DNA of 64,000 nucleotides, from the NCBI GenBank assembly GCA_947568835.1, contig OX387609.1, positions 10,679,660-10,743,659 on the forward strand, read 5' to 3'. The DNA comes from Protonemura montana. Taxonomy: Eukaryota > Arthropoda > Insecta > Plecoptera > Nemouridae. Positions 9,960-22,644 of this stretch are shown here, piece after piece. Position numbers and translations under genes: made by a program. The notes beneath the pieces were generated by a model that made no database searches, was not told the DNA's origin, and worked only from the letters and a program-made list of their open reading frames with translations. The stretch's first letter is position 1, and each line of letters starts with the position of its first letter.

Positions 9960-11485
9960 GAGTGAGACGTTTTCTGTACGATTGATTTGGCTCTAAAATA
10001 CAACCAATGATACAACACAACCAGCTTTGCCATCAAGCCTAACCTCAAAAACCGAAAAGCACCAGTTGCACCAAAAGTTCTACCATAGATATTTAACAGC
10101 TCAGTTCTCTTCTAATTAATCTTGCTGCTCGTTTCAGTGGACATGTTATTTCTTGATGTTATCAAGTAATTTAAATGTATCCGATAAAATAGGCAGCAAC
10201 AACAAAATCGCCAAGTGTCAACTTCAAATACGATACTCAAGCTCAAGGACATTACCAACGACATTACGCTGCGATCAGACCGACAGCGCCAAATACGAAA
10301 ATGAGGCTTCGATTTTTAATCATCGTTTTTCACCTTTTTTTTAACGACTATTTTTATTACTGTTATTTTTCTTTATCGAGTAGATGTAAATCATAAACAT
10401 AAACATTCAACGGCCAAGATATTACAGTTTACATGAGTTCGGTAGATACCTTTTCATTACCGGACCGCACAGGTAACAAGGTTCAATTCAAGTTGCCACA
10501 AGTATAGGAAAATGTAACTTGTTTTAGGCGCTAGTACATCTAGTCCACGTGGAGTAAAGCGCTAGTGGTAGCACTATACTCCAAGTGGAGTAAAGATTGT
10601 AGTTAGGTAAGTGCTCAATGATGGTCCATCTGTGATGGACCTTTAAGTCATAGTGCTTCGTGTGCTTCGTGTTTAATGCTTCCTGAAGCAAGAAGTCAGC
10701 GCAATGGTTCGTACCTACTGAAAATTACCCTATTACAAAACAGCAAAAATCCTGTGCAGCAAAAGGCACAATGAAATTCATCCCCTCTACAAGTATTTTA
10801 AACTAGATCGGCAATAATCGAGCAGAAATTTTAAAATTTAGATTATATTTCATCCCTTTTTTGTTGGCATGAAGTTTAATTTACCAAATTGCTCGGGTTT
10901 TCTGTGATATTACCCAACTGTAAAGGTTTAGCTGACATATGCCAGAACGCCAGGTTCGAATCCGAGACCTTTAATCCTAGTGGAACATGTTCGTTCATAA
11001 GAATGTTTATCGGTAGTTCGCCTCGATGACTATGCCTTCCACCATACTCTCGTTGCAGACAAAGCTCGAATATTTTGATTTATTCAGGTAACTTACCTGA
11101 CTGTGAGGTCATATCAATTTGGTCATATCAATTAATTGGGTTATATCCCGATAATGTTTGTAGCATTTTGTTAATTACCTTTAAAGTTACAACGCAGTGG
11201 GTGCCTTGTTATAATATTTATTATAAATTGGTGGTGTTCCGTACTTCAAATATCTACAAAGAGACTGGCACAAACAGGTACATAACGCATAAATATATTA
11301 TGTACCTGTTTTTACGTATAATTAGACAAAATCTTAACTCTGTTAATGGATTCCATTGTGATTTGGAGTGATTACTGAAATTCGTTAGAATCGATAAACA
11401 CGAAGTGAAAGAAACCGATTGGAAGCTTCCAGTAAAAAGTGCTAACGCTAAACGTGTTAAAATATTTCTGCGCTACGAAAGAGCG
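9960..11485. other. Region upstream of the zinc-finger gene
   Basis: It probably holds the 5' UTR and promoter of the minus-strand gene, but no TATA box or initiator stands out. A short direct repeat (CCACGTGGAGTAAAGCGCTA at about 10546, CCAAGTGGAGTAAAG at about 10582) includes a CACGTG E-box. Nothing else is recognised. Confidence 0.4.
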
Positions 11486-12066
11486 ACGGTTTGGTCCTCG
11501 TGAGATCATCGAAGTTGAGCAACACTGCGCTGGTTGAAGTATTGGATGGGTGACCACCGAACGGTTTGGCGTGTTAGAAACACTAGTCCTCGTGAGATCA
11601 CCAAAGTTAAGCAACACTGCGTTGGGTCAGGTATTGGATGGGTTACCACCGAACGGTTTGGCGTGTTGGAAACACCGGTCCTCATGAGATCACCGAAGTT
11701 AAGCAACACTGCGCTGGTTTAGATATTGGATGGGTGACCACCTAACGGTTTGGCGTGTTGGAAACACTAGTCCTCGTGAGATCACCAAAGTTAAGCAACA
11801 CTGCGCTGGGTCAGGTATTGGATGGGTGACCACCTAACGGTTTGGCGTGTTGGAAACACTAGTCCTCGTGAGATCAGCAAAGTTAAGCAACACTGCGCTG
11901 GGTCAGGTATTGGATGGGTGACCACCGAACGGTTTGGCGTGTTGGAAACACCGGTCCCTGTGAGATCACCACATAAGCAACACTGCGCTGTGACAGGTAT
12001 TGGATGGGCGACAATCGAACGGTTTGGCGTGTTGGAAACACCGGTCCTTGTGAGATCAACGAAGTG
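11484..12066 (+). repeat. Tandem array of 5S-derived 92-bp units (array 1)
   Basis: Six full units and a partial seventh. Each carries GATCACCGAAGTTAAGCAAC or a variant and TATTGGATGGGTGACC, joined by ACGGTTTGGCGTGTTGGAAA. The repeated motif recurs at 11650, 11742, 11834 and 11926, a 92-bp period. Together the unit matches most of a 5S rRNA gene without its last 25 or so bases. It is the head module of family A with no SINE body. Confidence 0.85.
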
Positions 12067-13175
12067 ATCTATATATACTGATAGTACTGATAGACAGTGC
12101 TGTATTGCAGAATACAACTTTAATATCGCTATTTTGCTTGTGCCTAGTCACCGCTTGGTATATATTCAGTCGTCTCCAGTATTTCTGTTGTTTTGTTTTT
12201 GATTTAAGGCTCGCTAGATTCGGCTTACCTTACATCGGCTAGAATCTAATCGTATGAGATAATTAACACAAGACGGCAACCTATAGTTGCACAGATGTAT
12301 CAACGGTTGCCTATAAGTAAGGCGACAAGGCGATGAGGAATTTTGATTGCCCCACGCTACGCAACGCTTTGCCTCCAAGAACAAAATAGGAGCGAATAGT
12401 GTTGGGGGGGGGGGGGGGGGGGGCAGATAAAGCTCCTCAGTCGTCAATGGCAACCGTTGTTATTCTATTTTTCGCGGATTGCAGCCGCGGAGGCGCATCG
12501 TGCCGACCTCGTTAGTACGTTTTTCAGGTGTTGGCAAGAATGACCACCGAAGACTAACTGAAAAAAAAACAAAAAAACTTATTCGAAACTTTTTGTTTAT
12601 TGCTTATACGAAATGTTTTACGACACGTGTAACGACATTTTTAACGCCATGTTTAACGTCATGTTTAACGACGTGTTTAACGACGTGTTTAACGACGTGT
12701 TTAACGACGTGTTTAACGACGTGTTTGTTTGTACTGTTATGGCGAGTTGTGATTTCAGTTCTCAGTTGGATGACGAGTTACAAAATGATTCAGTTCCATC
12801 GTGACAATAAATTATTGTGATATAAAAATGAATTTAAATCAGATCCAAAGACTCAAAATATATTGTTTTATTTTCAGGATCACGTCACTTCTCCCATAAG
12901 TTTGTTATGTAAAGGATAGGATTTTTTTAAATCTCCATTATCTTCAAAAAGGATTTCAAATTAACGAAAAAGCTTTTAAAATCATAAGGCAGCATTGAAA
13001 TCTAAATAAGTTCGGATTCTGTTCAAAGTTTCTATTAAGTAATAATAATTTAATTTAATTTCCAAAGTTTGCAAGATTTCCGTCTCATTTATCTAACCCA
13101 CCTGTTGGACTCTCCTGTGACAGAAAATGTAGAGCAGTTTTCCTGGTCGTGAGCGCAACATATCCTGTAGGATTG
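12067..13175. other. Spacer with poly(G) tract and 12-bp tandem repeat
   Basis: It holds a G20 run at 12404-12423 and a 12-mer array at about 12640-12727, described separately. The rest is AT-rich with no gene recognised. Confidence 0.6.
12640..12727 (+). repeat. 12-bp tandem repeat resembling the family A tail
   Basis: About seven units of TTTAACGACGTG, the first two slightly diverged. The unit resembles the family A tail TGTTTAACGACGCACTG, so the array may have grown from a SINE tail. Confidence 0.75.
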
Positions 13176-13850
13176 TCCCAAACACCGGTCAACGTTAGAT
13201 CACCGAAGTTAAGCAACACTGCGCTGGGTCAGGTATTGGATGGGTGACCATCATACACATGACCAGTTCTGTTCGGTAGAGAGGTTAGAGGGATGAAAGT
13301 TCAGCAACACTGCGCTGGGTCAGGTATTGGATGGGTGACCATCATACACATGACCAGTTCTGTTCGGTAGAGAGGTTGGTAGGATGAAAGTTCAGCAACA
13401 CTGCGCTGGGTCAGGTATTGGATGGGTGACCATCATACACATGACCAGTTCTGTTCGGTAGAGAGGTTGGTAGGATGAAAGTTCAGCAACACTGCGCTGG
13501 GTCAGGTATTGGATGGGTGATCATCATCCACATGACCAGTTCTGTTCGGGAGAGAGGTTAGAGGGATGAAAGTTAGTACATCAACTTCACTCGCCTTGCT
13601 GATCAACCTCTGGACAGCATGGATTTGTGGAGGAATTCTGTTGTTCGCGTTGTACCGTCCTTCGGAAGGGACGTTAAGCCGGTGGTCCCCTTGGTGCTCT
13701 TCGACAGAAGTAGGCTACGTGCCGGCACCGGGTTTCCCCTCCCACCTTCTAGACTAAGTTAGGTTCATCATTATCCACTCATTCACCGACGCCATTAGAC
13801 CAGTGCCGCATGGCCCGTTGTCGAAACAATGCGTCGCTAAACCCTTATAG
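13176..13850 (+). mobile_element. Family A SINE, copy 3, with a four-unit head
   Basis: Four head-plus-linker units repeat every 91 bp (AGCAACACTGCG at 13212, 13303, 13394 and 13485). Each has GATGGGTGACCATCATACAC and GACCAGTTCTGTTCGGTAGA. The fourth runs into a complete body (CCTTCGGAAGGGACGTTAAG near 13660) and tail to about 13845. Confidence 0.8.
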
Positions 13851-13904
13851 TAGGAAGTTGAAAATGGACGGTTTTTAGAATGTTTTGTTTAGTAAAAAAT
13901 TATT

Positions 13905-14045
13905 AATGGGTTTTGAATGCTAAGTAAAGGGCTACTAAATTTCTCGACATTTCGTAACATGTGCCTGTTACTTTATCAAGTGTTAGAGCAGTCCTGACAA
14001 TTTTCCGATAACAAAAGAACCACATAAAATTAAAACAATAACCTA
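13905..14045. repeat. Family D repeat, half copy
   Basis: It contains GGGTTTTGAATGCTAAGTAA, GTAACATGTGCCTGTTACTT and GAGCAGTCCTGACAATTTTC, nearly identical to 2370-2490. Confidence 0.6.
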
Positions 14046-14615
14046 GTTCAAGCTTCCTAAATGCATCCAAACAAAATAATCAGGGTCAATCACTCAAAAA
14101 CTAATGTATTTTGGATTTTCTGAAATAAAATTCCGAACACATTGGCGCTTTTTAACTAACCAACCAATTATGTGTAAGGAAAAAAACGCCAAAAAATCAA
14201 AGGGTTCAAAAAACGGAAATATTATTTTCTAGTTTCTGGTGTGAAATAACGTTGTCCCTTTTCTTTTCACTGCTGTACATATAATTGCGAGCTTAACAAC
14301 AGATCATGAACATAAAATCTCACATTAACGATATACAAAATGTAAATTTACAACGGAAAGTAACATAGAGTAACAAATAGAGAGAGAGAGAGAGCTGCTT
14401 TTCTTAAATCAGTTCTCAAACACTTTGTTGCCGGATTGTTTAAATTAATAGATACAACAATGCACAACGTATTGTATTTTGTTTATACACGAATGCAACA
14501 TTGAACAATTTATGTGTGTTTTGGGTTTGAGGGTAAATCACCTGACCCCAATCAGGGAATTAAAACACAGACACCACAGAGCACGGTAAAAATTTTTGAG
14601 ACACGTTCAAGAAAG

Positions 14616-14760
14616 ATGAAATCTTATTTAAATTGCAAACGCTTGCAATGCACGGGGTATTTTATTATTAAAAACACTGTTTTGGGCTAGCTCTTTTGTC
14701 CCCGTTTGGGCATCAATTTCCGAGACGGTTATAGTGTTAATAATAATATAACACGTTGTA
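14616..14760 (+). mobile_element. Family B element, copy 3, tRNA core partly deleted
   Basis: The left flank has GCAAACGCTTGCAATGCACG at 14635. Only the 3' part of the tRNA-like core remains (GTCCCCGTTTGGGCATCAAT). The right flank GAGACGGTTATAGTGTTAAT follows. Confidence 0.6.
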
Positions 14761-16325
14761 GGAGTTGCAATTGACAAAAAAAAAGAAAATAACAGGCATT
14801 GTATTCGTTGAAGGTCTTTCTGCCAGAAGCATACAAAAACTCAGTTCATAATTAAGGAATTTGTCTTCTAAAATTTGTGTCTTTATATAGGTGTCTTATT
14901 CGTTTTCATGTACCGGCCAGTGAAATTCTTAAAATAATTATAAATTTCGTCTGAAAAAACAAGGCATATTATTTTGAAAATTTTATATAAAATTGTAAAC
15001 AAAATCGGTCCAGCCGTTTTAGTACACAGAGCGCTTCACTCGCTTCGCTTTACCAGCGAAAGAACGTACCTACATACGTTTCAAGCGTTTTAAAGCCACG
15101 GCGTTTAGGTACCTACACAGTTTTTTAAATTGATATCTCTATTTATGTGACAACAATTGTTTTATAGCAAGTACAGTTTACTGTAAGTAATTACTAATTA
15201 CTATTTTGTGCTTGTACGATACGAATTACATTTTCTACCGGACAGTGTGAAAATGTGTTTTTTTATTTTTTTTATTATTTTTTTTTTGGCTGGCATAACG
15301 TCTTAATTTTAACATTTGAAACATTTCTAATTTTTTAATCAGACCCAAAAACATGTTTAAAAAAAAACTTATTTACCAAAAATCGACGACAATAGTTTTC
15401 CAAAACAAACAGCATGTTTTTCACAAGATCATTTTCTATGGGTAAAATTATTTTGCATAATGAGCTTAAATAGTTTTTTTTTAAACATTGCCTCATATGC
15501 ATTTTCTAAAGCAGTAAATTTCGCTAATATCAAACATTTTGCTGCTGGTTTATTTCCCATTTCTTTACCCCCATAAAAACACGGTGTTGATTGGGACCAA
15601 AATACATATGGAAATCGTAGGTACACATGCAATCGACATGTGCAAAGTTGTGTTTTCTTTTTTAAAGTTACACCCAATATTATTCAATGGGAAATATATG
15701 TAAATATAACCTATCATCTTTACAAGCCTCTTAAGCGATCATCTAAAAAGTTATCAATTTCACAAATGTTTTAATAAATTCCTTCAAGCCTGTACGCGAT
15801 TCACAAACAACTTTAGTCTTTCCGTGTCAGACTTTTCAAATTTGCGCCCCTTTTTTCAGTTTTTATATTTTTACAAAACGTAACACAGTGTTTTTTTTTT
15901 TTCTCTATTTTTGCGCTCATTTCCCAGTATACCAATCGTGTGAGTTTTCAAGTCTGATAAGCTCTCAGCTAACATATAGACATTAGCACCAGAATTTCCA
16001 AGTTAACACCCTAATAATTAAATAATATCTTTTTGTATATACCTATAATACATTTCACAATTTAGCCACTAGTTATCAATACTTTACAATGTATAAATAA
16101 ATACAATTACTTATTAACATCTTTGGCGTACTTATTTAAAATACATATAAGGTCCAACATACGAACGGATAACGTAAAAAAAAATCTACAAATTTACAAA
16201 TAATCTGGTATTTATATTTACGAGAATATGCATATACATATATATATATATTCTATTGTAGTCTAAAATTTAAATTACAATTATTATTTTTACATATAAG
16301 ATTTGTAGAGCTATGAATTGTTGAC
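14760..16325. other. AT-rich intergenic sequence
   Basis: Long T-rich and A-rich tracts and a TATA microsatellite near 16236. No gene, RNA or repeat family identified. Confidence 0.6.
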
Positions 16326-17444
16326 CTAATTATTTAACAGTGCAATGCCGATTGTTGCTTCGTATTCCCTGTCAGCCGACCAAGAGACTAGCAGAGATTC
16401 ACAACCCAATTTTGAGAGTCGTTCGGTGCCAACGAAATTGCCAAGCAAAACTCGCGAACAATTTCTTCCCTCTGCCTTTTTGTTTTGGTTTAATGTCGCT
16501 GCACCCAAAATCTGAAACAAACGCACATGCGGATCGAATTTTGGGTCTTCTTGATTGTTTTCTTAGGAAATTATCGAAAATGCTCAAGTCGGTCGTTTAC
16601 TCAGGTAAAATTATTTTACTTTTGAAAAGAAGCTAGACTGGAATTATGTGCAACCGAACCGGGTAACGAACCCGGGACCTCCCTCGGGTGCTCTACCAAC
16701 TGAGCTATCCGGGCAGACATGTTCTAGCTTTCGCGGGGTGAGATAAAGAATCCCCTCAAAGGGGGAACTAAACTTTACCTACGTAGGGTACTTCATCTTC
16801 TTTATCTAACCTAAGTGGTAGTGTTGAAAGAAAAACTATTAAACATCTGGGGTTTTTAATTCTAAGTAAAACAACGTAATGCAGATATAATACATATATG
16901 TATTACACACATATATAGATTTTTTTTTACCAAGATTTCATAAACCTAAATTTTAAGTAATTTTTAAGATTAATGCTAAACTGTCGTCAATGAAAATACA
17001 TACTCATAACTACTATACCAAAAAAAATTATTGCCCAAAGAAGGGTATCTCAGTATTCAAAATGGCTACAAATGTCCGCCCTAAGTACCTAATAACCTCT
17101 ACTAATAAAACGTGTACGCACTAACCTGAAGCCAATCAAGCCCTCCAGCCCCGAAGAAGAGCCCCTTCCCCCCGGGGCTAAACGTTGTGGTAAACCCCGC
17201 TAGAAAACCACTCGAAGGTATCGTCCAGTTGCGGCCGAGCGCCGAATGGTGAGCGGTGTCCGCCAGGAGCGCTAGTGTCGCGGTACGGGATGCGTGGAAA
17301 AGTTGCGCACTCGACGTCGCCTCTCGGGCCCACCCGGCATTTACGACGTGTTTCTGGATGGGGTTGAATGTCAAGGTCAGTCGAGGTCGCCGTGAATAGG
17401 TGACACTATGTGCAGTGGATTTCATCAGCATTGTCTTTGCTGAT
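16326..17444 (-). CDS. Possible two-exon gene of unknown function
   Basis: Complement of joined 17126..17444 and 16326..16511. The first exon follows CAATCGCCATTAG and ends at CAG/GTTAGT in phase 0. The second follows GTGCGTTTGTTTCAG and starts in phase 0, so the frame stays open through both to a TAG at 16326-16328. From ATG 17431 this gives 163 residues, including SSGFLAGFTTTFSPGGKGLF; I recognise no domain. The first exon is a GC-rich island in AT-rich DNA. The opposite strand and another frame are also partly open here, so this could be chance or a non-coding transcript. Confidence 0.3.
16650..16716 (-). pseudogene. Degenerate tRNA-like sequence
   Basis: On the minus strand GATAGCTCAGTTGGTAGAGC gives a clean D-arm and CCCGGGTTCG a T-arm start. 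The anticodon arm is too short and the acceptor stem pairs poorly. It is a tRNA pseudogene or the remnant of a tRNA-derived SINE, within the intron of the candidate two-exon gene. Confidence 0.6.
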
Positions 17445-19950
17445 CTAATGGCGATTGAAAAAATGTCAGGTTTTTAGGTTAAAATACGAAATAACGATTT
17501 TTATTTATGTAATACAGCCACTTTGATCGTCTTGAGTTACTGAGAACAGTACTCAAGTGATTTGAATTTGTAGATTTTTTATCCCCCCCACGTTTGTTTA
17601 ATTTTTAATTTTTATAACATCTATGCATTTCTTGTAGCAGACATCTCTACGAAACAAAGTTGTAATTTCAGTTAGGCATTTTTGAACGAAACGAATAGCA
17701 AATGGAAGCTTTTAATTTTTAAAGTGTATTGCTTTTTTTTCATAACGATTGGTTAGCCCACAGTCACCAAAGCTAACGTAGCAAGCTAACCAAGAATTTT
17801 GGTCGCTGCGACGTATTGCAATAAGCAATGACCAAACATTTGTTAAATAAAAAAAAAAATAAATAAATAACCGAAATCAAAACGAGAAAAGCGAATTGCC
17901 ATTCCACCTTGCAGTCAAGCCACCGTCCCCCAAAACAAAACACAAAAATAGCACAAAAGAATAATTAATAATTAAAAATAGTATGGAATTAGTTGATGCT
18001 CACCTTTTGATTAGTCGTTAGTTGCGAAGAAACTCATCATTTAGGTTATACAAATATATAAGAGTGTGGTTCGGAAGGGATTCAAGGGTCCTCACGAAGC
18101 TCACAATTTGCTAATAACTAGAAACAATTTCTTCTATTACTTTCCTAAACACCAGGTTAATTAATATATAAAAACAACTGACACACTGTTCTAAACGTAA
18201 TAAACTAACAGTTTCCAGCTGTCTATGGCAGCCAAACATAACTTTTCAGATGTCTAGATTTATCAAAAACCAGTAAAAAATCTCACATTTTTAATAGACT
18301 AAATTCACTAAACATTTTGAGAATCTAACCTATGTCCGGCAGCTAGCCACATAAATAGCTCAAATTCCTCTAGCTTCGGAAAGGTCTGAGGATAGGATTG
18401 TAACTAGGATCCAATGCTTGCTAGAGAGAGATAAGAGAGAGATATAGGTTGTGTTAGTAGCTTGGCATGGCAGAGAAGAGAGAGAGAGATAGAAGATCGC
18501 CGGTAAGAGGACGCCATAACCTAAACAAGATCCATATGGCAGTGACTGACGAATTCAAAACAAACTAAAAACAATAATCAATTATAGCTAACTCTCGATA
18601 GCTAGCGAGGGGTTAACAAACTCAACGTTATACTTTACACAATTTATCTACGCAGCTCGCGCGTGCGCGTGCGTGTGTGCGTGTGAATAGCGAGTGTGAT
18701 TTTTTTTTTTAGGTTTGAATTGTTTAGGCGAAATACAAATCAACAATTCTAGTGAGTTTTTGAAATGGTATTTTGATTGAAAGTCGTACTAATCTTGATA
18801 AACACTTGCTAAGGTGATTTTGTTATTAGGAACACTTTAACCCTATTAAAAAACGATGCTTAAACGCGGACTGGAAACCTTATATCCACCTATGCTACGG
18901 AGACGCCTAAAGAATACAGTTGAATTGTTTTGTGTTAAACGTTTAGGCGCTGAGTTAATGTCTTTTTTTTTGTCTATAAAATCAAAACTAATCTAAAGTA
19001 TTTCTACAAAAGCTTAAGCAAGCCAGCCATGTAAACAAGATTCGTGCATTCTACTGGTATTCCTCTTGTAGACATCAAAGAACGTGTGGAGGGAAAGAGG
19101 GTCCGTGCCAATATAGCTGTGTGAGCAGATGCTAACCAAATGAACTGAAGCAAGCTTGAGAACTCATATATTTCAATCACTGGTGAAGTCGGAGCCAGCT
19201 TTGAAGCGATATAAACAATATTTAGAGCACGGCACCGGTGTGTTTTGACATTCGTAGAGTCGGCCTACTTGATACAGCATTGGGTTCGATTTACGTTGGC
19301 GGGAAATTTGAAATGTATGTTAAGTGGTCTTAAATGCGATAGGAGTTAGTGAGAAATTGTTTAGATTAAAGACGATTGTTGCAATTTCTATGAGATTTAA
19401 ACAAAAAAATCGTCTGATCTTGATGAAAAAAAAAAAATGTGTTTGTAGAAAAGGGGTAAAATATTGTCGATTTTCTTTTTGATTTGATTTTTTGATTTTA
19501 TCCTGGGATGGAAAAATATGAATCTAAAAAAAAAAAAAAAATGGAAGGCCTGCACAGTTTTGAGTCGGTAAGAGTCGCCCCATGGGTTAGATATGATTAG
19601 GTTGAGTTAGATTTGACTATTTTAGGTTAAGTTTTGGCTTGAACGGCGCTAAATCAGATAAAAACAAATAAGTTAATTTTGGTGAAAGAAGACGAAACAA
19701 GAGATGAAGTGTTTTTGACAGTTACTCTGTCTGAAGAACTGTCAACCACATCTTTTCTAAAAGACAAAATAAAAAAAAAACACCATAAATATAGAAAAAA
19801 AAAAAAAAAAATCCCGAAATAAAATCTAATGAAGAAGATCTAAAACAAGAAGTCCAAGACAGATGCAAGGTCTGATATATATATACGTACAGTGTGTGTA
19901 ATTTGGCGTATGATGGGGGGAGAGTGTGTGAGTGATTGCATTGGTCTTAA
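17445..19950. other. AT-rich region with simple repeats
   Basis: It holds poly(A) runs near 17850, 19430, 19525 and 19800, AGAGAG repeats near 18425 and 18475, and a GCGTGTGT microsatellite at 18658-18684. A weak family B remnant lies at 18806-18900. No gene recognised; it could include distal 3' sequence of the vein-like gene. Confidence 0.5.
18806..18900 (-). mobile_element. Family B remnant
   Basis: It contains TTTTGTTATTAGGAACACTT and GATGCTTAAACGCGGACTGG, matching the flank and T-arm of family B. The rest of the tRNA-like core has decayed. Confidence 0.4.
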
Positions 19951-20008
19951 TTAAGTCGCCTCATTCCCGGCTTGGGAGCGGACTTTGTCCACGGCTCTCC
20001 CCGTACAT
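19951..20008 (-). CDS. Possible alternative terminal exon for the vein-like gene
   Basis: A strong acceptor (TCTCTGGTTTCCTGCAG) precedes A/TGT, the same phase and first codon as the main last vein-like exon. It would add 18 residues (CTGRAVDKVRSQAGNEAT) and a stop. It would lack the sixth EGF cysteine. Position 3.4 kb beyond the main stop makes this speculative. Confidence 0.15.
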
Positions 20009-22644
20009 CTGCAGGAAACCAGAGACATGAGGCACGTCCAGCGAAGCACTGAAAACTGTACCAAGTGGATTATTACACGGGCTTCGAACTAAATCTACAC
20101 TTTAGCTGGGTCCACAAATCAAAGTTTGAATTTTCGAAGCAGCGTCACCCATCGGAGCACCTATCACAGGCTACGTGCGAAATGGAAAATGCAAATTTTG
20201 AGTCTGAAATGTCAGAAATCGAATTTTAAATACAGCTTTTCATGTATGAGATATTTTTGTCCGTCTAAGAAACATAATAATTTAATTTTCCTAACATCTC
20301 TACCTGATTATAAAAATGTTTTAGGCATTGCAGGGTTCTTTGACTCTGAGCAATCATCTGGATTTATTTTCTGTTTTACTTAAGTGAAAATTCGCGTTAT
20401 AAATTATATTAAAATAAATTTTTCATACCACTTTTGCTGGTATCTACTCGTGTATTGGTTAATAACTTAAAAAATAAAAATAAAAATGCATTCAGACGAC
20501 CGAAATTTATCAAGAAAATCGTCCGATTGTGACTTGCCGTTGTTGGACTCATCCTCAATGACAGCTCGCAATAATTTCCCATTCGACTCCCGCGCGTATC
20601 GTTATTCTGTAAATCTCTTTGGACGTCCCACGCCCGGCTCCCAAATCTGGGTCATTCTAATTCTGTGCAAGCTTGGCCCATTGACAATTGTGGCACATGT
20701 CGATTTCGCGCTAAATCATTAGCTGCCTCGCCCCAATACCACGACGACCGATAACACGAAGAGGACATCTTCCGTCCAAACATTCTGGGTTCTTGAATTT
20801 CTTGCTGGTATTCATGGTATTTTAATAATACCGTTATCGAAACGACAACTTTGTCGCAATGTTATCGTAATCTTTAGCAAAATTTTAATCCAGTGTGCAA
20901 ATTTTCAAACCCTTTACCGTTTTTGTTTTCTCAAGCTAAAAAGAAAACTTAAGCCAAACGAAAATATGTACTTTCCTAGCATGTCATAACAGTTTAATAG
21001 CAAAATAAATGAGCTAATTTTCATACAAATTTGATTACTCAACTCTAATTTTACTGAAATGGGAACTTATCTGTATTTTATTTATTTTTTAATTTCATAT
21101 TTATTTTTTTTTTTAAATTCTATCACAAATTTCTAACCTAGAAATATTCTGACATCTCAAAAATCTCGCCATAACAAAAACACACCCTGAGACTAAATAT
21201 TGTCAAAAAATTTATTTCGCAGCTCAATTTTTTAGAACAATTGAGCTTCTTCGGACATTGTCCTGCATCCAACGGGCCGGCGATTAACACACCACAAAAA
21301 AAAACAATTCAAAACGCAGTCGAAAAAGACAGGTAAGGTTCGTCGTAGGCCCCCTAGATGCACCAAAATGCAGTTGATAAGCATATACAAAAAGTGCATT
21401 GTTAGTGTAGAGCGATTGCTGAACGTCGAATGAAATTAATATGCAGCCAGAAACAAATGAAGCAATGAAAACCAAATTTCTCCCAAAGTCAGCGAAATAC
21501 AGGAAGGGCAAAAGGGAAGGAAGCCAAGGCCAAGTGTGTGATTTTTTTTTTAGCAACAATAAACCAAGAAATAAATTGACTACAGAATTATGATGTTCAA
21601 GCAGCAGTAAGCTGGGTGGTTTTTATATTATTATAATGCATTGTTTTTATAAATTTAAATATATACATATATACATATATATATGTGTATATATTTATAT
21701 AAATAAATAATATAGATTCGTTTCAGTGTTGTACAAAATAATATTAATATAGTTAATAATACATTTTTCCAAAGCCACTTTCTGCAACCGGACTAGCGAA
21801 ACATATTATATTGATGACCAAATTACAATTTTCGTGCTGATCATTGACTGAAAATCGTTTCAATTCTAAATTCATGAACATGAAGTACAAAAATTGTTTG
21901 TAAAACTTTGCCAAAATGCAGTGAAAAAATGTTGATCGATGACAAGGCAAACAATCGCACATGAGCACCTCTCACTAGGGTTATTTTTTATGTAAATTTC
22001 ATGATAGTCTTCGATTTATTCTCACAACAAACGAAGGAATTGCTAAATCAAACGTTAATCTGGTAGCTTTAAAGCGACATTTTGTTCTTGATATGGGATT
22101 TTTGTTTCTTTGGGTGGTTGGACTGAGGAAGAGACGTTTGTGGAACTTTGCTATGGGCTAAGAACGCTGAGAACAGGGTCGTTAAGCTATGACAGAACGA
22201 GTGCAGTTATTGAAAGTGAGAGATATAAAAGAGAGAGACAGATAGTTAACAATAGTTTAATTTTTACAGCAACGAGCAGAGCTGATCCGAAAGCGTCGTC
22301 GTTGGACTTGACTCCGATGTGCAAATATCGACAACTAGATTTATCACAATCGCGTCTAACCTTCGGAAGAGCTTTCAAAATCAAGGACAAGACTTTGTGA
22401 AAAGAAAGGTGCTTTCTAAAATAACTAGGCACGTTTTAGTGACATAAGACAAAAGAAATGTACAAAAATCAAAATCAATTTTACTAAAGTGCAAGCTAGT
22501 TGTGTGTTAATCGAATTAAAATTGACATGAATATTTGTTTTTTTTTTTACAGAAAAAAAAACAAAAACAAAAGTTAATTTCAAAACACGGTTCTAGTGAA
22601 AATTGAAGGGTAGTAAAACAAAGAAAGTGCACTGCCATTCAGTG

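Noticed and set aside
11484..12066. Functional 5S rRNA gene cluster
   Set aside because: Units lack the last ~25 bases of 5S rRNA, differ from one another and share sequence with SINE heads. No complete 5S gene with a T-run terminator is visible.
17190..17405. Alternative frame ending VYHNV in the GC-rich exon candidate
   Set aside because: It is open for about 70 codons but has only a weak acceptor and no partner exon; the other frame has good sites on both sides.
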